Assembly (NCBI GenBank): GCA_023411615.1
Contig: JAEYOR010000066.1
Location: forward strand, 1 to 43,233
Direction: 5' to 3'
Length of the DNA stretch: 43,233 nt
From: Actinomycetes bacterium
Lineage (GTDB): Bacteria > Actinomycetota > Actinomycetes > Actinomycetales > Demequinaceae
Shown: one piece after another, positions 23,362-31,995 of the stretch
Layout of the letters: each line of letters begins with the position of its first letter
Position numbering within the stretch: the first letter of the stretch is position 1
Position numbers and translations under genes: made by a program
Notes under the pieces: model-generated
Databases searched by the model: none
Told to the model about the DNA's origin: nothing
What the model saw: the letters and a program-made list of their open reading frames with translations, nothing else

Positions 23362-25497
23362 TTATGGGCCAGGATCTGGCGGCGGCGTAGTCGCCGGACC
23401 GGTGGACACGGTGATCGTGACCGTGGTCCCCACCGCCACCTGAATCCCTGCTGACGGGTTGGAGGAGATCACCTTCCCGTCCTCGACGGTGTCGGAGGTG
23501 GCGTTCGTCTGCTGGACCTTGAGACCTGCCCCTTGGAGCATCGCCGTTGCCTCGTTGATCGTCTTGCCCACCACATTGGGCACGGCGACCGTTGTGGGCG
23601 CCTTGGCCACTCGCAGCGTCACCACGGAGCCTTGGTCAACGAGCCCGGGCAGGGGGCTCTGCTCAAAGACGATGCCCGGCTCGTACTCGGTTGTCTCAAC
23701 CTGCTGGACGTCGGCAAGCAGACCAAGTTTGATCAGCTCTTGCTGAGCCTCGGCCGCGGACCGGTTGCGGAGCTCGGGAACCTCCACCTGACCGGAGGAC
23801 ACGTAGAGGACGATTTCCGTGCCAGTCGCCACCTCGGTGCCCGCCACAGGGTCCGTCCTCGTTGCGCGTCCCTTCTCGACATCTGGATCGTTGTCATTCT
23901 CGAAGCCGGTGACCTTGAGCCCGAGTTCCTCGAGCTGGTCGATCGCCTCTTGTTGCGTCTTGCCACGCACATCAGGAATCTGAAGTTGATCCGGCCCCGA
24001 GGACACAATGAGAAGAACGGTGCTGCCTTCCTCGACCTCTTCCCCAGCGGGGGGTTCGGTACGAATGACACGGCCCTTATCGACGTCTTCAGACATCTCT
24101 TCTTCGACTTCGACTTTGAGTCCGTCGTTAGTGAGACGCTCCTCCGCATCTTCTTGCAAGAAGTTCTGCAAGTCGGGGATTGTCACCATCGTGACGTCCG
24201 GCTCGACTGGACCGTCATCGCCTGGGCCAGCGAGCTTGAAGATCGCAAACACCAACAAAATGAGCGCGATGAGCGCGGCGACCGCGATGCCGATCTGGAT
24301 GAGCAAGCGGCGCCTGCCGTCGGTGTCCTCCACCAGCTCCTCGTCAGTGACGATCGTGCTGGTCACCGGCCGTGGTGCGACGGGAGGCGTCGCACCTCCC
24401 ATGACGGAACCCCACGAACTGCCTCCCGCGGGAACCGCCGCGGGCATGACCGCGGTAGGTCCCGTCTCCGGCTGACCTTCGCCCGGGGTGGACGGAGCAC
24501 CATAAGGTGCGTAAGGCGAGGACGGTGCCTGACCTGCTCCCGCCGCCATCGCGGCGCCAGCAATGCCCGCGGCGGCAACCCCGGCCGCACCCGCTCCGTA
24601 TGCTGCGGAACCGATCGCAGCAGGATCAGCGGCGGATGCCGTGGGATCAAGCACCCGCTGCAGATCGGCCATGAACTCCTGAGCGGTCGAGTAGCGGTTC
24701 GCTCGGTCCTTTTGCAGGGCCCGTTCTACAACGGCATCGAGCGCCGCCGGAACGTCGGAAGCAAACTGCGAGGGGCGAGGCGCCGCTTCGCGAACGTGCT
24801 GGTAAGCAACCGAAACGGGTGAGTCACCGACAAAGGGCGGGCGTCCCGTCAGCAGCTCAAAGAGAAGGCAGCCCGTCGAGTACAAGTCAGAACGCGCGTC
24901 AACGTTCTCGCCGCGTGCCTGCTCAGGCGACAAATACTGGGCCGTACCCACGACTGCTTGCGATTGGGTCATCGTCTGACCAACGTCGGCCAAGGCCCGC
25001 GCAATGCCAAAGTCCATCACCTTGACGGCGCCGGTGGGCGTGAGCATGACGTTTGCGGGCTTGATATCGCGGTGAACGAGCCCTGCGTGGTGCGCGTAGT
25101 CGAGACCGGACAGCACGCCCATCGTGATCTCGATTGCCTCGTCGATGGGAGCGGCTACGTCGCCCTTGAGGATGTCGCGGACGGTGTGCCCTTCGACGTA
25201 CTCCATCACAATGAACGGCACGGCCTGGAGACCGCCCTGCTCCGTACGGATTTGGTCCTCGCCGGTGTCGTACACGGCAACAATCGCGGGATGGTTGAGG
25301 CCAGCGGCCGCCTGTGCTTCGCGGCGGAAACGGGTCTGGAAGCTTGGGTCGCGCGCGAGGTCGGCTCGCAGAATCTTGATGGCGACATTGCGGCCCAGCC
25401 GTGTGTCATAGCCAATGTGGACCTCGGCCATACCTCCGCGGCCGATGAGATCCCCCACCTCGTAGCGGCCCGCCAAGAGCCTCGCTTCGTCGTTCAT
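23362..25497 (-). CDS. pknB: PASTA-domain Ser/Thr protein kinase PknB
   Basis: This 711-residue membrane kinase senses peptidoglycan fragments and controls growth and cell-wall synthesis. The kinase domain spans about 12-283, with GRGGMAEV in the glycine loop, Lys41, HRD at 142-144 and DFG at 162-164, and the activation loop TMTQSQAVVGTAQYLSPEQ. A linker rich in Ala, Pro and Gly follows, with possible phosphorylation sites. One membrane helix lies at about 398-421. Four PASTA domains follow (starting near 437, then about every 66 residues), each with the VPDV-like start and G-x-V-x-x-x-x-P-x-x-G pattern. A short Pro-rich tail ends the protein. It is the last gene of the fhaA-to-pknB block and runs directly into crtE. 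Confidence 0.97.
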   Translation of the reverse strand: MNDEARLLAGRYEVGDLIGRGGMAEVHIGYDTRLGRNVAIKILRADLARDPSFQTRFRREAQAAAGLNHPAIVAVYDTGEDQIRTEQGGLQAVPFIVMEYVEGHTVRDILKGDVAAPIDEAIEITMGVLSGLDYAHHAGLVHRDIKPANVMLTPTGAVKVMDFGIARALADVGQTMTQSQAVVGTAQYLSPEQARGENVDARSDLYSTGCLLFELLTGRPPFVGDSPVSVAYQHVREAAPRPSQFASDVPAALDAVVERALQKDRANRYSTAQEFMADLQRVLDPTASAADPAAIGSAAYGAGAAGVAAAGIAGAAMAAGAGQAPSSPYAPYGAPSTPGEGQPETGPTAVMPAAVPAGGSSWGSVMGGATPPVAPRPVTSTIVTDEELVEDTDGRRRLLIQIGIAVAALIALILLVFAIFKLAGPGDDGPVEPDVTMVTIPDLQNFLQEDAEERLTNDGLKVEVEEEMSEDVDKGRVIRTEPPAGEEVEEGSTVLLIVSSGPDQLQIPDVRGKTQQEAIDQLEELGLKVTGFENDNDPDVEKGRATRTDPVAGTEVATGTEIVLYVSSGQVEVPELRNRSAAEAQQELIKLGLLADVQQVETTEYEPGIVFEQSPLPGLVDQGSVVTLRVAKAPTTVAVPNVVGKTINEATAMLQGAGLKVQQTNATSDTVEDGKVISSNPSAGIQVAVGTTVTITVSTGPATTPPPDPGP

Positions 25498-25545
25498 CTC
25501 AATCCTTGCGTCTGCGTCGACAGAGTCGCGTCTGCGTTCATTGTG

Positions 25546-26526
25546 TCATTTCCCGTCAGGTAAACGGCCCGAAGGCGCGTCGGGACGGGGTCGATGTCGC
25601 TTGGGAGCAATCGATGGCGGCATCGCGCGGGCGGGCGCGCGGCCGCTTCGTCGCGGGCTGATCGTCGCGGGAGCGGTGCCGCGCTCACGCATCGCGCGCT
25701 CGGCCGGAGACGGCAAGCGCAGGCGACTGAGAATGTCCTCGAGCTCAGCCGTCGTGCTTGGTCTCTTGCGGGGATTCTTCTCCAGCAGGTCCATGATGAG
25801 CGCCGCGAGTGCAGGCGACACCGTTGCGGGCAGCGGCGGCACCGGTTCATTGACCTGGGCGATGGCGATATCGACCGGGCTCGATGCAGTGAAGGGGCGC
25901 TTGCCCACCACGCTTTCGTAGGCGACGATCCCGAGCGCATATAGGTCCGACGCTGGGGTTGCGGGCTTGCCGAGCGCAAGTTCTGGCGCGAGGTACTGGG
26001 CGGTGCCCATCACCATTCCGGTGGCGGTGAGTGTGGTCTGATCGCTCGCGCGGGAAACGCCAAAGTCGGTGATCTTCACATGATCCTCGCCCTGGATGAG
26101 GAGGTTTCCCGGCTTGATATCACGGTGCATGATGCCCGCGCCGTGAGCGGCACCCAGCCCGCGCGATGTCCCCATCATGATCCGCACCAAGCGGTGTTCG
26201 TCGATTGTGGTCTCGCGCTCGAGGATGGTCGACAGTGGCTCCCCCTCGACCAGTTCCATGACGAGATACGCGGTGCCCGCATGATCGCCATAGTCATAGA
26301 CCTGCGCAATGTGGGGGTGCATGAGCCCAGCGGCATTCTTCGCTTCATTGCGGAAACGCTTGAGGAACACCTCATTGCCTTGAGCGTCGTCCTTCAGCAC
26401 CTTGACCGCGATGGGCCGGTCAAGCTCCGAGTCCACCCCGCGCCACACCTCGCCCATTCCGCCCACCGCGAGAAGTGAGCGGAGCACATACCGTCCGCCG
26501 AGCGTCGTGCCCCCGTGGAGTTGCAT
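25546..26526 (-). CDS. pknA: Ser/Thr protein kinase PknA, no membrane helix seen
   Basis: This 326-residue kinase belongs to the growth operon. Catalytic motifs are complete: VGGMGEVW, Lys42, HRDIKPGN (134-141) and DFG (154-156), with activation loop TTLTATGMVMGTAQYLAPE. After the kinase domain (about residue 275) the tail is basic and Pro/Arg-rich (RRSGRAPARAMPPSIAPKRHRPRP) and I see no hydrophobic segment. Mycobacterial PknA has a membrane helix there, so this copy may be cytosolic or bound electrostatically. It starts at ATG 26526, sharing one base with the pbpA stop. Confidence 0.93.
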   Translation of the reverse strand: MQLHGGTTLGGRYVLRSLLAVGGMGEVWRGVDSELDRPIAVKVLKDDAQGNEVFLKRFRNEAKNAAGLMHPHIAQVYDYGDHAGTAYLVMELVEGEPLSTILERETTIDEHRLVRIMMGTSRGLGAAHGAGIMHRDIKPGNLLIQGEDHVKITDFGVSRASDQTTLTATGMVMGTAQYLAPELALGKPATPASDLYALGIVAYESVVGKRPFTASSPVDIAIAQVNEPVPPLPATVSPALAALIMDLLEKNPRKRPSTTAELEDILSRLRLPSPAERAMRERGTAPATISPRRSGRAPARAMPPSIAPKRHRPRPDAPSGRLPDGK

Positions 26527-27992
26527 CAGCCCCTCCCCGCTTGTGCGGCCATTGCGGCTTCGATCACTTGACGCGCGATCGGTGCCGCGACGCGCCCGCC
26601 CGTGGCCTCGTTGCCAAGATCGCCGCCGTTCTCCACGATGACGGCGACGGCCACCACCGGGTTCTCAGCGGGCGCGAAGCCGATGAACCACGTGTGGGGA
26701 GCGGTATTGAATCCCGTCTCTGCTGTACCCGTCTTGCCCGCGACGGACACTCCCTCAATCGCGGCGGCGGCGCCACTGCCATTGCTCACCACCGCCTGCA
26801 TCATGACGGTGAGAGCGGCAGCGTCGTCCCGCGACAGTGGCGTTGAGAGCGTGGACGGATTGGTCCGCTCGACCACGCGAAGATCGGGATCGCGGACTGT
26901 GCTGACGAGGTAGGGCTCCATGAGCTCGCCACGATTGCCGATCGCGGCCGCAACCATTGCCATCTGCAGAGGTGTTGTTCGCACGTCGAACTGGCCGATG
27001 CCGGACTGCGCAATCTGCGGCTCGTTGGGATCTTGCGGCAAGCGCGACGGCGTCACACCCAAGGGGATGTTGAGGCTCGAGCCCCAACCAAAGTCCGCGG
27101 CGGCCTCCTCAATGGCGGGCCAGCCAAGATCCATCGCGAGCTGTGCAAAGGCGGTGTTGCACGAGACTCGGAGCGCGTCAAGCAAAGTGATCTGATCCGT
27201 GGGCCCGCACCGAGCGCCGCCGTAATTCTTGATCGTCGCGGTAGTGAGCGGCAGGTCGAGTTCCTGGGGGGCCTCGAGGAGGGTGTCGGGGCTGTAGCCC
27301 GCTTTGAGGGCCGCGGCCGCGATGATGAGCTTGAAGGAGGAGCCGGGTGCATACGTGTCACCGCCGATGGCGCGGTTGATGAGCGGCTTCGTCTCGTCTG
27401 CGAGCAGCGATTGGTAGATGCGATTCGCCTCGGACGTCGAGTGGACGGCGAGCGCCGCCGGGTCATAGGTCGGCTTCGACACCATCGCGAGAATCGCGCC
27501 GGTACGAGGATCGAGCGCGACAACGGCACCCGTGTGATCGCCCAGTGCGTCATAAGCGACTTGCTGGACCGCGGCCGAAAGGGTCAACTCCACCGTGGCG
27601 CCCTCTTGCTCAGTACCCGCGAAAAGCTCGCCCAAGCGTGTCCAGAACAGAGCGTCGGCCGTGCCGTTGAGAAGTTCGTTCTTCGCTTGCTCGAGAGCCG
27701 ACCGGCCCGGGCCAATCGAGTAGTAGCCGGTCACCGGCGCGTACAGCGGCCCGTTAGCGTAAACGCGCTGGTAGTTGAATGGATCATCGACCGGAACCGA
27801 CCGCACAATGGCGTTCCCATCGACAACGATGGGACCACGGAATGAGCCGAACTGTCGGTATAGCGTGCGGACGTTGCGTTGGTCCTGGCCAAGTTGATCA
27901 GCTTTGACGAACTGCACCCACGAGGCCGAGGCCATGAGGGTGAGAAACAGCAAGAGGACAACGACGGAGAGTCGGCGAATCGGCTCGTTCAC
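26526..27992 (-). CDS. pbpA: class B penicillin-binding protein PbpA
   Basis: This 488-residue transpeptidase cross-links peptidoglycan with its partner RodA. An N-terminal membrane anchor lies at about 8-26. The transpeptidase motifs are Ser218-x-x-Lys221 in APGSSFK, SCN at 277-279 and KTG at 420-422. Size and order match mycobacterial PbpA, which is phosphorylated by PknB. It starts at GTG 27992, overlapping the rodA stop as GTGA. Confidence 0.95.
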   Translation of the reverse strand: MNEPIRRLSVVVLLLFLTLMASASWVQFVKADQLGQDQRNVRTLYRQFGSFRGPIVVDGNAIVRSVPVDDPFNYQRVYANGPLYAPVTGYYSIGPGRSALEQAKNELLNGTADALFWTRLGELFAGTEQEGATVELTLSAAVQQVAYDALGDHTGAVVALDPRTGAILAMVSKPTYDPAALAVHSTSEANRIYQSLLADETKPLINRAIGGDTYAPGSSFKLIIAAAALKAGYSPDTLLEAPQELDLPLTTATIKNYGGARCGPTDQITLLDALRVSCNTAFAQLAMDLGWPAIEEAAADFGWGSSLNIPLGVTPSRLPQDPNEPQIAQSGIGQFDVRTTPLQMAMVAAAIGNRGELMEPYLVSTVRDPDLRVVERTNPSTLSTPLSRDDAAALTVMMQAVVSNGSGAAAAIEGVSVAGKTGTAETGFNTAPHTWFIGFAPAENPVVAVAVIVENGGDLGNEATGGRVAAPIARQVIEAAMAAQAGRG

Positions 27993-29359
27993 GCGCTCAC
28001 CTCCTGCACCGTGGCCCGCGGAGACTCAAGGGCCGTGGCCCGCGCGAGATCGGAGATGCGCATGAGCAGCGCGACCATGATCCAGTTGGCGATCATCGAG
28101 GAGCCGCCGTAGGCCAGGAAGGGCGTGGTGAGGCCCGTGAGAGGGATCACTCGGGTCACGCCGCCGACGACGACAAAGAGTTGGAGGGCCATCGAGAAGC
28201 CGAGGCCGGCTGCGATGAGCTTGCCAAAGCCGTCGCGCACACCGATGGCGGCACGAAGGGCACGCTGCACCACAACAACGTAGAGCGCGAGCACCGCCAT
28301 GAGCCCAGTGAGACCGAGCTCCTCCCCAAGTGTGGCGACAATGAAATCGGATTCGGCATAGGGGACAAGACCAGGGGAGCCTTGCCCAAGGCCTGTCCCA
28401 AACAGTCCGCCCGAAGCCATCCCAAAGAGGCCCTGGACAAGTTGATACGAGCGGCCGGAGTCATACACGGCCGGGTCAAGCGCGTTGAGCCAAGCGTCAT
28501 AGCGCGAACCCACATGCGAGAAGGCAGTACCCGCGAACACGGCTCCCGCCGCAAAAAGTCCTACTCCAACGAGCACCCACGAGAACCGTTGAGTGGCGAC
28601 ATAGAGCATGGCGACAAAGAGACCAAAGAACAGGAGCGAGGCACCCAGGTCGCGCTGTGCCACCTGAACAAGCAAAGCGGCGGCCCACACGATGAGCAGC
28701 GGTCCGAGGTCGCGCGGCCGTGGCAAGCGGATGCCGAGCACCTTGGGGCCCGCGAGAGCGAGGGTGTCACGATTCGACACGAGGTACCCAGCGAAGAAGA
28801 TGACAAAGAGGATCTTGGCGAACTCGCCCGGTTGAAGGGACCTGCCGGCGACGGAGATCCAAATGCGAGCGCCGTTGACCTCGCGGCCGATGCCGGGCAT
28901 GAGGGGCAGCATGAGGCCGAGCAGACCGAGCACTCCGGCGGTGTAGGTGTAGCGGCGCAACAGGCGGTGATCGCGGACGAGCCCGATGACGGCCATGGCG
29001 GCGATGATGCCAATGACGGCCCACCCCGCTTGGGTGGTGCCGAAGTCCGTCTCGCGACCGCGTGCGGCATACGCGAAATCGACACGGCGAATGAGGGCGA
29101 GGCCAAGCCCTGTGAGCGCAAAGGCCGCTGGCAATAGCACCGGGTCGGCTGCCGGAGCGCGCAAGCGCACAAGGACATGTGCCGCAATCGCGAGCGCGAC
29201 CACAGCGCCGGCATAGACCGCGAGCGACTGGTCGATCCCGGGACCGGCATTCGCGTCGACAAATGCGCGTGCACCTACAGTGATGCCCACGGCGATCACC
29301 AACAGGACGGCTTCTGAGGCCCGTCCCGCGCGTGCAGTGACCTCGTGAACCGTAGCCAC
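27989..29359 (-). CDS. rodA: SEDS peptidoglycan glycosyltransferase RodA/FtsW family
   Basis: This 456-residue polytopic protein polymerises lipid II glycan strands, working with PbpA. More than ten membrane helices are visible. Family motifs include GREVNGARIWI, LQPGEFAKILFVIF, AQRDLGASLLFFG and the C-terminal VIPLTGLTTPFLAYGGSSM. It starts at GTG 29359, overlapping the pstP stop by one base. Next to pbpA and pstP it is best called RodA rather than FtsW. Confidence 0.94.
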   Translation of the reverse strand: MATVHEVTARAGRASEAVLLVIAVGITVGARAFVDANAGPGIDQSLAVYAGAVVALAIAAHVLVRLRAPAADPVLLPAAFALTGLGLALIRRVDFAYAARGRETDFGTTQAGWAVIGIIAAMAVIGLVRDHRLLRRYTYTAGVLGLLGLMLPLMPGIGREVNGARIWISVAGRSLQPGEFAKILFVIFFAGYLVSNRDTLALAGPKVLGIRLPRPRDLGPLLIVWAAALLVQVAQRDLGASLLFFGLFVAMLYVATQRFSWVLVGVGLFAAGAVFAGTAFSHVGSRYDAWLNALDPAVYDSGRSYQLVQGLFGMASGGLFGTGLGQGSPGLVPYAESDFIVATLGEELGLTGLMAVLALYVVVVQRALRAAIGVRDGFGKLIAAGLGFSMALQLFVVVGGVTRVIPLTGLTTPFLAYGGSSMIANWIMVALLMRISDLARATALESPRATVQEVSA

Positions 29360-30558
29360 TACGGACCGTCCCTCAGCGACTCGACAATGTCGCGAGCATC
29401 GTCTAGCGAAGCAGTGCGCAGGCCGCCTGAGACACGATCACGCTCAAAGGGGCGCAGGTCATTGACGTCAATGTCTGTGGTCTCAACGACGGCGTCGAGA
29501 TTGAGCGGCCCAAGGTCCTCCGGGATGCCCCGGAAAATCGCCACCTGGTCGCCGTCCACGCCCACGTAGTACTGAGTCTGAGTCCACGCATAGGCGCCCC
29601 AGAGGCCGAGCATGACGGCAACGAGTGCCGCAAAGGGCAACAGCCAGGCGCGCCAGCGCGCAAAACGGTGGACTCGGTCCTCTTCCTCGTCATCCTCCAC
29701 AGGCGCTGTCGCGAGCTTTGCCGCGCGCCCGGCCGCCGATTCCGAACCGAGCGATGGCCGCTTGCGGTCCCGTGCGGCCGAGCCGACGATCTGATTAGCA
29801 GGGGCCTTCGCTTGATCTGCCGGAGAGGCGTCGAGATCGACGACGTCGCCGATGATGCACGTGACGTTGTCGGGAGCGCCAGCGGCGAGAGCAAGGCTCA
29901 CGAGCGTGTCCGCGCAGTCCCCTGGATCGTCAACTTCCTGAAGCGTCTGCTTGATGGTGGAGCGCGAGACAACGCCACTGAGACCGTCGGAGCACAGCAT
30001 CCAGCGGTCGCCCGCGCGGGCTTCGCGTACCGAGATGTCAACGGGAACGTCCGCATCGATATCGCCGAGAACACGCAACACGAGGTTGCGCTTCGGGTGA
30101 TTCTCAGCGTCGGCCTGCGACAGCCGACCGGTGTCGACAAGGTGCTGAACAAAGGTGTGGTCGGTGGTGACCTGCTCAAAGTCGTCGCCGCGCAAAAGGT
30201 AGCCACGGGAGTCGCCGATATGCGCCATGGCGAGACTGCTTCCCGAGCGCAGTATTGCTGTGACAGTGGTGCCGAGTCCCGACAGTTCGGGATCGTTGTG
30301 GGCGCGCTCAACGATGTCATTGTGTGCCTGTGCGATCGCCTCCTTGAGGCGGTCGAGCGCCTCATCGGCGCTGAGCGCCTCGCCCTCAAGGGCGGCAAGG
30401 CGGCCCACCGCGATGGACGAGGCGATGTCGCCTCCCGCAGCGCCGCCCATTCCATCCGCGACAACGAGCAGGTGCGGTCCCGCAAAGCCTGAGTCTTGGT
30501 TGTCGGCGCGCACGAGGCCCACGTCCGATCGCGCGGCATAGCGCAACGTGAGGAACAT
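29359..30558 (-). CDS. pstP: PP2C-type Ser/Thr protein phosphatase PstP
   Basis: This 399-residue phosphatase reverses PknA and PknB phosphorylation. The PP2C metal motifs are RADNQD (Asp22), VVADGMGG (Asp35), IGDSRGY, SDGLSGV and APDNVTC. The cytosolic catalytic domain covers about 1-235, then an acidic linker, a membrane helix at about 304-325 and a 74-residue outer domain of unknown role. Gene order matches the mycobacterial operon. The start is ATG 30558, just after the fhaB stop, with TTGAGGTC upstream. Confidence 0.95.
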   Translation of the reverse strand: MFLTLRYAARSDVGLVRADNQDSGFAGPHLLVVADGMGGAAGGDIASSIAVGRLAALEGEALSADEALDRLKEAIAQAHNDIVERAHNDPELSGLGTTVTAILRSGSSLAMAHIGDSRGYLLRGDDFEQVTTDHTFVQHLVDTGRLSQADAENHPKRNLVLRVLGDIDADVPVDISVREARAGDRWMLCSDGLSGVVSRSTIKQTLQEVDDPGDCADTLVSLALAAGAPDNVTCIIGDVVDLDASPADQAKAPANQIVGSAARDRKRPSLGSESAAGRAAKLATAPVEDDEEEDRVHRFARWRAWLLPFAALVAVMLGLWGAYAWTQTQYYVGVDGDQVAIFRGIPEDLGPLNLDAVVETTDIDVNDLRPFERDRVSGGLRTASLDDARDIVESLRDGP

Positions 30559-30560
30559 GT

Positions 30561-31079
30561 TCAGGACCTCAATTCCAAGGTGGTGGCACCTATGCGAACG
30601 CGATCGCCAGGGGCAAAGAGAACGGGGTCATCCACCTTCTGGTTCCCGAGGAAGGTGCCGTTTGTCGATCCCAGATCTTCGACGTACCACTGACCGTTCT
30701 CCGGAAAGATGCGGCAATGGCGCGCGGAGAGGTAGTCGTCCTCGATGACCACAGTGCAGGTGCTGGCGCGGCCAACGAGGATCGCCGATTCGCCCAACGG
30801 CAGGGTGGTGCCCTTGAGCGGACCGGTGGAGATCGTCAGATGGCCAGCGGCGGGGCTGTGGGTCGAAATGGCGCCCGCGCGCACGCCCGTTGAGGACCGC
30901 AATGGAGCTGCTCGCTTCTCCGTGCGCGGATCAGGACGCCGACGCCGCAGGCCGCGACCGCGTGACGTCACCCGGGTGCCATAGAGGTCTGAACGCAAGA
31001 CGCCGATGGCGACCAGCACCATCGCCCACAACAGCACCAAGAAACCGAGGCGCAGCAGCGTCACGGAAAGTTGACTCAT
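30561..31079 (-). CDS. fhaB: FHA-domain membrane-anchored protein FhaB (FipA)
   Basis: This 172-residue protein has an N-terminal membrane helix (about 8-28), a basic linker (RGRGLRRRRPDPR) and a C-terminal FHA domain with ILVGRASTCTVVIEDDYLSARHCRIF and DLGSTNGTFLGN. FHA domains bind phosphothreonine; the mycobacterial homologue joins cell division and cell-wall proteins. The Gly-Arg-Ala-Ser and Ser-x-x-His ligands are present. The start overlaps the fhaA stop by one base (TAATG). Confidence 0.93.
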   Translation of the reverse strand: MSQLSVTLLRLGFLVLLWAMVLVAIGVLRSDLYGTRVTSRGRGLRRRRPDPRTEKRAAPLRSSTGVRAGAISTHSPAAGHLTISTGPLKGTTLPLGESAILVGRASTCTVVIEDDYLSARHCRIFPENGQWYVEDLGSTNGTFLGNQKVDDPVLFAPGDRVRIGATTLELRS

Positions 31080-31786
31080 TAGGCGTCCTCGTCAGCAGGC
31101 AGGCCATCCCAGTAGAGGATGGTGGTGCGCCCAATCGTGATCGCATTGCCATCGAGGAGGGTGACCTCCTTGATGCGCTGGTCCTCGACGAAGGTGCCGT
31201 TGGTTGAGCCGAGGTCACTGAGGATCGTGCCAAAGTCAGTGCGCTCAAAACGCACATGCTGGCGGCTCACGCCGGTGTCATCGACCACGATGTCCGCTTC
31301 CGAGCCGCGGCCCACGATCGTTTGAGTGCCTGTCAGGTGGTACCGCTTGCCGTCGATATCGAGAAGCGGGTAGCGGGAATTGGCGGTGCGGCTCGTAACG
31401 GGCGCCGCAGCTGCCCGCGTCGACCGTGAGGAAACAGAGAATCGCCCCGTTGCCAATTCTTCGTCGAGCTCAAAGCGCACGCTGACGGGTCCCACAAAGC
31501 TGTAGCGCTGGCGCTCGGCGTGGTCGTGCAAGGCATCCTCGAACTCGCGGGCGAGAGCGTCGTCACCCCACTCACGCACGTGTTCCATATCCGTCGGGGA
31601 CAACGTGATGGAGTACTCATTGGGCACCACGGTGCGTTGACGGTCGACCACCGCCGCCCGGGCATCGGCTTCGCGCTTGAGCGCGCTGGCTAGCTCAACG
31701 GGTTTGACCCCGGAGCGAAACGTCTTGGCGAACGCGGACTGCATCACGTTCTCGACGCCCTTCTCAAAGCGATCGAGGACTCCCAT
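31079..31786 (-). CDS. fhaA: DUF3662 and FHA domain protein FhaA
   Basis: This 235-residue cytosolic protein starts at ATG 31786, giving the typical MGVLDRFEKGVENVMQSAF. Residues 1-120 form the DUF3662 (FhaA N-terminal) domain and residues 150-235 the FHA domain (TIVGRGSEADIVVDDTGVSRQHVRF, DLGSTNGTFVED). The mycobacterial FhaA binds PknB and the lipid II flippase MviN. The linker between the domains is short compared with mycobacteria. There is no Shine-Dalgarno sequence and a -10 element lies six bases upstream, so the first gene of the long operon is probably translated from a leaderless mRNA. Confidence 0.94.
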   Translation of the reverse strand: MGVLDRFEKGVENVMQSAFAKTFRSGVKPVELASALKREADARAAVVDRQRTVVPNEYSITLSPTDMEHVREWGDDALAREFEDALHDHAERQRYSFVGPVSVRFELDEELATGRFSVSSRSTRAAAAPVTSRTANSRYPLLDIDGKRYHLTGTQTIVGRGSEADIVVDDTGVSRQHVRFERTDFGTILSDLGSTNGTFVEDQRIKEVTLLDGNAITIGRTTILYWDGLPADEDA

Positions 31787-31792
31787 GGCCTG

Positions 31793-31798
31793 ATCGTA
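31793..31798 (-). promoter_or_regulatory. -10 element of the fhaA operon
   Basis: On the minus strand TACGAT is followed by CAGGCC and the fhaA ATG. Transcription would start at the A of the ATG. No convincing -35 is seen. This may be the main promoter for all genes down to crtEb. Confidence 0.55.
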
Positions 31799-31868
31799 AC
31801 GCGAGGAGTTTTGACGACGCGTTGCGCAAGGCCCGGTGTGCCGGGAGACATGCCTGCATGCGGGGGAT

Positions 31869-31898
31869 TTGCCATCGCCCACTGCAAGCGCTTACATT
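31869..31898 (+). promoter_or_regulatory. alpha-glucosidase promoter with LacI-type operator
   Basis: TTGCCA (31869-31874) and TTACAT (31892-31897) are 17 bases apart. TGCAAGCGCTTACA at 31883-31896 is a near-perfect LacI-family palindrome centred on GCGC that covers the spacer and the -10. A small hairpin TGCGG-TGCG-CCGCA follows at 31900-31913 in the leader, which has about 95 bases. Confidence 0.7.
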
Positions 31899-31995
31899 CT
31901 GCGGTGCGCCGCAAGCCTCTCCTGTCACTGACGGGGGCCCATGCGCTGTCAGCGGCCGCGCCACACCTGTCCGTCACCATGCAAGGAGGCATCTC

